A stretch of 64,000 bases of DNA from Dysosmobacter segnis (GTDB taxonomy: Bacteria > Bacillota > Clostridia > Oscillospirales > Oscillospiraceae). Positions 58,605-64,000 of the stretch are shown here, piece after piece. Each line of letters opens with the position of its first letter. Within the stretch, counting starts at the first letter, position 1. A program made the position numbers and the translations under genes. The notes below the pieces were generated by a model. That model was given only the letters and a program-made list of their open reading frames with translations, was not told where the DNA came from and searched no databases. The stretch is from contig NZ_JACOQI010000001.1 in assembly GCF_014297285.1 (NCBI RefSeq), positions 62,001 to 126,000 of the forward strand, written 5' to 3'.

Positions 58605-60428
58605 ATGCAGAACGAACATTTGAGAAACGTAGCCATCATCGCCCACGTTGACCACGGCAAGACCACCCTGGTGGACGAGATGCTGAAGCAGGGCGGCGCT
58701 TACCGGGAAAATCAGGAGGTCGTGGACCGTGTCATGGACTCCGGCGACTTGGAGCGTGAGCGCGGCATTACGATTCTGGCCAAGAACACCGCCGTCCGCT
58801 ATAAGGACGTGAAGATCAACGTGGTGGACACCCCGGGCCACGCCGACTTCGGCGGCGAGGTGGAGCGTATTTTGAAGATGGTCAACGGCGTTATCCTGCT
58901 GGTAGACGCCGCTGAAGGCCCCATGCCCCAGACCCGTTTTGTGCTCTCCAAGGCTCTGGAGCTGGGCCATCGGGTCATCGTGGTGGTCAACAAGATCGAC
59001 CGCCCCGATCAGCGCATCCACGAGGTCATCGATGAGGTGCTGGAGCTGCTGATGGACCTGAACGCCACCCCCGAGCAGCTGGATTCCCCCATGCTGTTCT
59101 GCTCCGGCCGTCAGGGTACCGCTTCCTACTCTCCCGACGTGGTGGGCACCGACCTCACCCCGCTGTTTGAGACTATTCTGGAGTATATCCCCGCTCCCGA
59201 GGCGGATGTGGACCAGCCCTTCCAGATGCTGGTCAGCTCCATCGACTACAATGAGTTCGTGGGCCGTATCGCCGTGGGCCGCATTGAGCGGGGTACCCTG
59301 AAGCAGAACCAGGAAATCGTGGTGTGCAACTATCACGATCCCGACGCCGCCCCCAAGAAGGCCAAGGCCGTTTCCATCTATGAGTTTGAGGGTCTGGCCC
59401 GGAAGCAGGTGACGGAGTCCACCGCCGGCAACATCATTGCCATGAGCGGTATTCCCGACATCACCATCGGCGATACCGTCTGCGCCCCCGGCGCCGTGGA
59501 GCCGCTGCCCTTCGTGAAGATCAGCGCTCCCACGCTGGAGATGACCTTCTCCGTCAACGATTCCCCCTATGCCGGCCGTGAGGGTAAGTTCGTCACCTCC
59601 CGCCAGCTCCGGGATCGGCTGTACCGTGAGACCCTGAAGGACGTTTCCCTGAAGGTCTCCGATACCGACCGGGACAGCGCCTTCAACGTGGCGGGCCGCG
59701 GCGAAATGTCCCTGTCTATCCTCATTGAGACCATGCGCCGGGAAGGCTATGAGTTCCAGGTCTCTCCCCCCCGTGTGCTGTACAAAGAGATCGATGGCAA
59801 GAAGTGCGAGCCCATTGAGCGTCTGGTGGTGGACGTGCCCGGCGACTGCGTGGGCAGCGTCATCGAGAAGCTGGGCCAACGCAAGGGCGATCTGGTGGAG
59901 ATGACTCCCGTGGGCGACCGCATGAAGGTGGAGTTCCTGATCCCCGCCCGCGGTCTCTTCGGCTACCGGAATGACTTCCTCACCGACACCAAGGGCGAGG
60001 GCATCATGGCTTCCGTATTTGATTCCTATGCGCCTTACAAGGGCGATATTTCCCGCCGCGGCATGGGCAGCCTGATCTCCACCGAGACCGGCGACTCCAT
60101 CACCTACGGTCTGTTCAACGCGCAGGAGCGCGGCACCCTGTTTATCGGCGCGGGTGTCCCCGTGTACGAGGGCATGATCATCGGCGTGGCCAACCGGGGC
60201 GAGGACATCGTGGTGAACGCTTGCCGTAAGAAGCAGCTGACCAACACCCGTGCTTCCGGCTCTGATGACGCCCTGCGTCTGGTGCCTCCCCGCCAGATGA
60301 GCCTGGAGCAGTGCCTGGAGTTCCTGGCAGATGACGAGCTGCTGGAGGTCACCCCCAAGAGCCTGCGGATGCGCAAGGCCATTTTGAACCACGAGCAGCG
60401 CATGAAGTCCCTGAAGGGCAAGAAGTAA
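58605..60428 (+). CDS. typA: Ribosome-binding translational GTPase TypA/BipA
   Basis: A 607-residue GTPase related to EF-G that associates with ribosomes and helps assembly and growth under stress and cold. G1 AHVDHGKT (13-20), G2 region ERERGITI, G3 [10 protein letters not shown]4 NKID are present; later EF-G domain II, III and V motifs and the TypA-specific C-terminus ([29 protein letters not shown]) complete it. Typical length. GAAGGGA precedes the ATG. Codon use is biased as in highly expressed genes. Confidence 0.97.
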   Translation: MQNEHLRNVAIIAHVDHGKTTLVDEMLKQGGAYRENQEVVDRVMDSGDLERERGITILAKNTAVRYKDVKINVVDTPGHADFGGEVERILKMVNGVILLVDAAEGPMPQTRFVLSKALELGHRVIVVVNKIDRPDQRIHEVIDEVLELLMDLNATPEQLDSPMLFCSGRQGTASYSPDVVGTDLTPLFETILEYIPAPEADVDQPFQMLVSSIDYNEFVGRIAVGRIERGTLKQNQEIVVCNYHDPDAAPKKAKAVSIYEFEGLARKQVTESTAGNIIAMSGIPDITIGDTVCAPGAVEPLPFVKISAPTLEMTFSVNDSPYAGREGKFVTSRQLRDRLYRETLKDVSLKVSDTDRDSAFNVAGRGEMSLSILIETMRREGYEFQVSPPRVLYKEIDGKKCEPIERLVVDVPGDCVGSVIEKLGQRKGDLVEMTPVGDRMKVEFLIPARGLFGYRNDFLTDTKGEGIMASVFDSYAPYKGDISRRGMGSLISTETGDSITYGLFNAQERGTLFIGAGVPVYEGMIIGVANRGEDIVVNACRKKQLTNTRASGSDDALRLVPPRQMSLEQCLEFLADDELLEVTPKSLRMRKAILNHEQRMKSLKGKK

Positions 60429-60438
60429 ACACACCTTA

Positions 60439-60474
60439 CAGCCCGCCGGATGACCTTCGGCGGGCTGCGTTTTG
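60439..60474 (+). terminator. Terminator of typA
   Basis: CAGCCCGCCG pairs with CGGCGGGCTG, followed by CGTTTTG. Confidence 0.8.
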
Positions 60475-60488
60475 AAAAGGAGAATTCA

Positions 60489-61112
60489 ATGAAGAAGTTA
60501 CTGACTGTATGCGTGGCGGCCGTTCTGCTTCTGAGCCTTACCGCCTGCGGCAAGACCGATACGGACACCATCACCGACAGCAAGGCCGACAAGCCTGCGG
60601 CTGAGACGGCGGGCGTGGGCACCCACCACGCGGAGATCGACATTCAGGACTACGGCACCATCACCGTGGAGCTGGACGGCGACGCCGCCCCTATCACGGT
60701 GCAGAACTTCATGGACCTGGCCAACGCTGGTTTTTATGACGGCCTTACCTTCCACCGCATCATCTCCGGTTTTATGATGCAGGGCGGCGACCCCAACGGC
60801 AACGGTACCGGCGGGTCTGAGAACACCATCAAGGGCGAGTTCTCCGCCAACGGCGTGGAAAATACGCTGTCCCACACCCGGGGCGCCATTTCCATGGCCC
60901 GGAGCCAGAACCCCGACAGCGCCAGCTCTCAGTTCTTCATCTGCCACGCAGACAGCACTTTCCTTGACGGCCAGTACGCCTGCTTCGGCTATGTGACCGA
61001 CGGCATGGACGTGGTGGACGATGTGTGCGAGGCCGCCCAGCCTACGGACGGCAACGGCACCATCCCTGCGGACCAGCAGCCGGTCATCACCGCCATCCGG
61101 GTCATAGACTGA
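60489..61112 (+). CDS. Cyclophilin-type peptidyl-prolyl isomerase, lipoprotein
   Basis: A 207-residue secreted lipoprotein. The signal peptide [17 protein letters not shown] ends in the lipobox LTAC (Cys20). The cyclophilin domain has [22 protein letters not shown] with the catalytic-region Arg, and [20 protein letters not shown] and [12 protein letters not shown]. It aids folding of exported proteins outside the membrane. Start 60489 follows AAAAGGAG. Confidence 0.93.
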   Translation: MKKLLTVCVAAVLLLSLTACGKTDTDTITDSKADKPAAETAGVGTHHAEIDIQDYGTITVELDGDAAPITVQNFMDLANAGFYDGLTFHRIISGFMMQGGDPNGNGTGGSENTIKGEFSANGVENTLSHTRGAISMARSQNPDSASSQFFICHADSTFLDGQYACFGYVTDGMDVVDDVCEAAQPTDGNGTIPADQQPVITAIRVID

Positions 61113-61255
61113 GTTGATCGATAAAGGTCCCGCTGAAATTTTCAGCGAGATTTTTGCGGAAGGTGGGAACTTTTTCCGGCTGCCCTCCGTCTATTCAGGC
61201 AAACGGAGCATTCTTCCGGAGGCTCCGACCCTGACGAAAGAAAGGAAGATCATCT

Positions 61256-62272
61256 ATGAAATTTTCTGTGAAGCTGATCGCAGCGGCCCTGTGCGCCGCT
61301 ATGCTGTGCGTCCCCGCTCTGGCAGCCGGGACCCAGCGGAAGCTCCCGCTGCTGGCTCAGGCGGCTGGTAACGCCACCGGCGCGGGGGCCTACGTCCCGA
61401 ACCCTCAATATACCGTGATCTCGGGAACCGTTGCCCATCAGAAGGACGGCGGCTTGCTGATGAGCACGTCCACCGGAGAACCAACGGAGGACTATATCCT
61501 GTGGACGGAGGGCGTTATGATCCTGGACGCCGTCAGCGGCGAGCCGGTAGATGCAAAGTCCATCAAGGACGGCAGCACCGTCTATGCGTGGCTGGGGGCG
61601 CAGACTGCCGTGGCCATGAGCCTGCCCCCGCAGGTCACACCGGAGCTTCTTCTGGTGAATGTCCCGGCGGACTACAAGGTTCCTCAGTACGATGTGATCG
61701 TCCGGTCTGACGGCCTTACGGGTTTGGGAATTCCCAACCGGAGCGGTATGTCCGTCACCCTGTCCGACGGGACGGTGTATCAGGTGTGGCAGGACGCGCA
61801 GGTGAAACCCTATCTTACCCGCAACCGGGTGACGTATCAGGATCTGCTGCCCGGCACCCGGGTTCTGGTGTGGGCCGATGACAAGGGGCAGGCCAGCAAG
61901 ATCATTGTATTTCCTTACGAGTACAAGGGAAGCGTTTCTCTGGACGGCTACGGGCGGCTGTATGTCAACAGCGTCGTGGCGGCGGAGCCCTCAGCCCTGC
62001 GTCGGCCCTACGGGGATGAACGGCTGTATGTGCCCATCCGGGCGGTGGCGGAAGCCGCCGGGTATGACGTTTCCTGGGATAAGGAGTTTGGCGTGACGGT
62101 GAAGGACGGCGGCGAGATCGTTTTCCAGATCTGCCCGGACACAGATCTGGCCCACGGTCCCGCCACGGCTGACCGGCAGAGTCTTTCCGGCCCCTGCCTG
62201 ATCGCCAATGGCATCACCTATCTGGAGGCCGGGGACTTGGCCCATCTGCTGGGGATGTTCTACGGCGGCTGA
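61256..62272 (+). CDS. Secreted stalk-domain protein (copper amine oxidase N-terminal-like)
   Basis: A 338-residue secreted protein with signal peptide MKFSVKLIAAALCAAMLCVPALAA written with cleavage near residue 24. The middle part is beta-rich with no motif I recognise. The C-terminal part (about 250-330) has the stalk-domain pattern LYVPIRAVAEAAGYDVSWDK...VTVKDG, typical of copper amine oxidase N-terminal-like domains in Clostridia surface proteins. There is no catalytic domain. The 143-nt gap before it contains a GCTGAAATTTTCAGC hairpin. Confidence 0.8.
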   Translation: MKFSVKLIAAALCAAMLCVPALAAGTQRKLPLLAQAAGNATGAGAYVPNPQYTVISGTVAHQKDGGLLMSTSTGEPTEDYILWTEGVMILDAVSGEPVDAKSIKDGSTVYAWLGAQTAVAMSLPPQVTPELLLVNVPADYKVPQYDVIVRSDGLTGLGIPNRSGMSVTLSDGTVYQVWQDAQVKPYLTRNRVTYQDLLPGTRVLVWADDKGQASKIIVFPYEYKGSVSLDGYGRLYVNSVVAAEPSALRRPYGDERLYVPIRAVAEAAGYDVSWDKEFGVTVKDGGEIVFQICPDTDLAHGPATADRQSLSGPCLIANGITYLEAGDLAHLLGMFYGG

Positions 62273-62298
62273 CGGCGATTATTACAAACATGATATGG

Positions 62299-62338
62299 AA
62301 AAGCCCCCTGCTGAGATTTTCTCAGCAGGGGGCTTTTA
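62299..62338. terminator. Bidirectional terminator between the stalk-domain gene and birA
   Basis: AAAAGCCCCCTGCTGAGA pairs with TCTCAGCAGGGGGCTTTT around TTT. Confidence 0.95.
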
Positions 62339-62383
62339 CTGTCTGGACGGGCTGAATATGGGAAAAAATCCGCTTTAACGGGG

Positions 62384-63376
62384 TCACACATAGTCATACA
62401 GTCCCCGGACGGAGACCTCTCCGGAGGTCAGAGTCTCCGTGGAGCCGTCCTCCCAGCGGACGGTCAGACCAAAGTCATCGGAAATACCTGTGGCGGTGCC
62501 GATGCGCTCTCCTGCACCGGAGATGACCTTTATCGGATTGCCCACCGTCAGGCAGTCCCGGCGAAAGCACTCCAGATAGGCGGCGTTTTGGGCAGGGAAG
62601 TCATCATATAACGCATTCAGCGCCCGGAGCACCTGGGCGGCCAGCTCTGTTCGGTCCGGGGCCGTTCCGAGGGCCTGCGCCAGAGAAATGGCGATGGGGG
62701 CTACCTCCGGGCCGAAATCGGCTTCATCCTGACTGACGTTGATCCCCGCGCCGATGATGACGCAGGAGAATTCACCGCTTTCCACCTCCCATTCCAGCTC
62801 CGTCAGGATGCCGCAGAGCTTTTTCCGGTTCAGCACCAGATCATTGGGCCACTTGATGCCGGGGCGGACGCCGCAGGCGGCTTCCACCGCGTCGCAAAGT
62901 GCCACGGCGGTCCAGGCTGTCAGGGTGCTGATCTCAGAGAGTGGGCACTGGGGGCGGAGGGCCGCCGATAAATACAGCCCCTTCCCGGCGGGGGACACAA
63001 AGCTCCGTCCCCGGCGTCCCCGGCCGCCGGTCTGCTGGTCTGCCAGAATCACCGTTCCATCTACGGTGCCGCTGACTGCCCGCCGCTTCAATTCGTTGTT
63101 AGTGGAGTCGATGGTGTCAAAGTACAGCAGTTCCCGGCCGATCCGACGATCCCGGAACTGCTCCGACAGCTCCTCTGGCCGGAGCCGCGCTGTCACGCGG
63201 GTCAGGCGGTAGCCCCGGTTGGGGACGGATTCAATACCGTAGCCCTCTTGCCTTAACTGCTCCACAGCCTTCCACACCGCCGCCCGGCTGACACCGGCCT
63301 GTCGGCTGATAGCCTCGCCGGACAGAAATTCCTCTGTATGCTCCCGCAGGAGTTTTAAAACGATTTGCTTCGTCAT
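62384..63376 (-). CDS. birA: Bifunctional biotin-protein ligase / biotin operon repressor BirA
   Basis: A 330-residue class II BirA. The N-terminal winged helix (KLLREHTEEFLSGEAISRQAGVSRAAVWKAVEQLRQEG) binds the operator. The central ligase has the biotinoyl-AMP motif GGRGRRGRSF and IKWPNDLVLNRKKLCGILTE, then a C-terminal SH3-like domain. It attaches biotin to carboxyl carriers and represses biotin uptake genes. Start 63376 follows GGAGGG; the frame runs further upstream but without support. Divergent from bioY, with its operator between them. Confidence 0.95.
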   Translation of the reverse strand: MTKQIVLKLLREHTEEFLSGEAISRQAGVSRAAVWKAVEQLRQEGYGIESVPNRGYRLTRVTARLRPEELSEQFRDRRIGRELLYFDTIDSTNNELKRRAVSGTVDGTVILADQQTGGRGRRGRSFVSPAGKGLYLSAALRPQCPLSEISTLTAWTAVALCDAVEAACGVRPGIKWPNDLVLNRKKLCGILTELEWEVESGEFSCVIIGAGINVSQDEADFGPEVAPIAISLAQALGTAPDRTELAAQVLRALNALYDDFPAQNAAYLECFRRDCLTVGNPIKVISGAGERIGTATGISDDFGLTVRWEDGSTETLTSGEVSVRGLYDYV

Positions 63377-63395
63377 GGTACATCCCTCCAACGGT

Positions 63396-63471
63396 ACTAT
63401 ACGGCGTCCATGCCGGATTGTCAACCTGATTTTCACAAATGGTTGACAATCGGGACCGCGTCTGCTACACT
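63396..63471. promoter_or_regulatory. Divergent birA/bioY promoters on a shared BirA operator
   Basis: Operator: TTGTCAACC (63418-63426), 14 bp, GGTTGACAA (63441-63449), the BirA-box pattern. Plus strand: -35 TTGACA (63443-63448), 17 bp, -10 TACACT (63466-63471), to bioY. Minus strand: -35 TTGACA (63419-63424), 17 bp, -10 TATAGT (63396-63401), to birA. Each -35 lies in one operator arm, so biotin-loaded BirA should repress both. Confidence 0.85.
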
Positions 63472-63505
63472 TTAGGCGCATCAAACCGAAAAGGAGTTTT
63501 TCATT

Positions 63506-64000
63506 ATGAATCATCATGATATGACCCGCAATATGGTCCTCGCCGCCCTGTTTGCCGCCCTGACCGCCATCGGCGCGTTTTTGCAGATCCCCACAGGCAC
63601 CGTACCCATTACGCTGCAATTTCTGTTTACCGCATTGGCCGGTCTCCTGCTGGGGTGGAAGTGGGGAGCTGTTTCTCAACTGCTCTATGTGGGCATCGGA
63701 CTGCTGGGCCTGCCGGTCTTTACGCAAGGCGGCGGCATCGGCTATGTGCTCCAGCCCAGCTTCGGCTTTTTGCTGGGGCTGATCCCCGCCGCCGCCGTGA
63801 TCGGCGCGCTGACTGCTCGTCGCACCGGGTATCTGACCGTTCTGGCGACGGTTCTGGTGGGAGATCTGATCCTCTACGCCGTGGGCGTCCCCTATATGTA
63901 TCTCATCCTGCACGTTTATATGCAGTCTGCCAAGACCTTTCCTGCGCTGCTGGCGGCCATGCTGGTGTATGTTCCCGGCGACACGCTGAAGATCGTTGTG
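63506..64000 (+). CDS. bioY: Biotin transporter BioY, 5' part (runs off the right edge)
   Basis: At least 165 residues. It begins MNHHDMTRNMVLAALFAAL, then GAFLQIPTGTVPITLQFLFTALAG, the BioY signature for biotin binding, and GLPVFTQGGGIGYVLQPSFGFLLG. BioY is the biotin-specific S component of an ECF transporter or a stand-alone carrier. AAAAGGAG is upstream of the ATG. It is regulated by BirA through the operator at 63418-63449. Confidence 0.93.
   Translation, partial: MNHHDMTRNMVLAALFAALTAIGAFLQIPTGTVPITLQFLFTALAGLLLGWKWGAVSQLLYVGIGLLGLPVFTQGGGIGYVLQPSFGFLLGLIPAAAVIGALTARRTGYLTVLATVLVGDLILYAVGVPYMYLILHVYMQSAKTFPALLAAMLVYVPGDTLKIVV

Noticed and set aside
58506..60434. 642-codon minus-strand frame opposite typA, and similar long frames opposite the uvrC, gdpP, AI-2E, megL and MurT genes
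   Set aside because: All are shadows created by codon bias of genuine genes; none has a ribosome site or recognisable domains.

Overview
The window is chromosomal DNA from a GC-rich, Gram-positive, anaerobic Clostridia member, most likely an Oscillospiraceae-type gut bacterium (Oscillibacter, Dysosmobacter, Lawsonibacter or Flavonifractor relatives). This rests on dense short-spaced operons with GGAGG-type ribosome sites, Firmicutes gene sets (CarD, GdpP, MurT/GatD, LCP, SLH proteins, SpoIIID), an [FeFe] hydrogenase, an NhaC antiporter, a methionine gamma-lyase, and rplI-dnaB and tilS-hpt-ftsH gene orders. The genus is inference only.

Layout. 1-9.1 kb: start of a cysteine desulfurase, mtaB, yfbR, transporters, gamma-carbonic anhydrase, M29 aminopeptidase, YihY protein, ArsC/Spx-like protein and sirtuin. 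9.1-9.5 kb: three leucine tRNAs behind a consensus promoter. 9.6-21.5 kb: core genes uvrC, gdpP, rplI, dnaB, tilS, hpt, ftsH, lspA and an rluD-type gene. 21.8-34.6 kb: carD, Nudix, lipid kinase, a second AI-2E-type permease, a five-gene peptide ABC importer, a DUF3810-like zinc protein, an SLH-transglutaminase protein and an LCP protein. 34.8-40.9 kb: an interrupted sporulation gene and its mobile element. 41-51.8 kb: nucleoside and methylthioribose salvage, NhaC, LysR, methionine gamma-lyase, RidA, an AEC carrier and [FeFe] hydrogenase. 52-64 kb: phosphoesterase, mnmG, murT-gatD, serA-like, typA, a cyclophilin lipoprotein, a stalk-domain protein, and divergent birA/bioY.

The main discovery candidate is at 35.1-40.8 kb. 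The spoIIID gene, encoding the mother-cell sporulation regulator, is split by a 5,465-bp element. The 5' part of spoIIID lies at 40705-40814 and the 3' part at 35101-35245. The element carries a large serine recombinase at its spoIIID-3' end and is bordered by a 6-bp direct repeat, ACCGTG. Joining the flanks at that repeat restores an uninterrupted 82-codon SpoIIID reading frame exactly. This is the architecture of the sigK skin element, but in a different and earlier-acting gene. The cargo is small: a 44-codon gene next to the recombinase, an AT-rich triple zinc-ribbon protein, two proteins typical of integrative elements, and structured noncoding DNA.

Other points: a family of about 200-bp intergenic palindromic repeats (three copies, two of them flanked by inverted copies of a terminator-like hairpin); a 135-bp tandem duplication; a GatD subunit lacking the catalytic Cys and His of its family; and several compact control regions, including divergent birA/bioY promoters whose -35 boxes both lie inside one BirA operator, a shared palindromic -35 box, and a large stem-loop in the typA leader. 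All positions were read by hand from the sequence; no alignment or database search was run.
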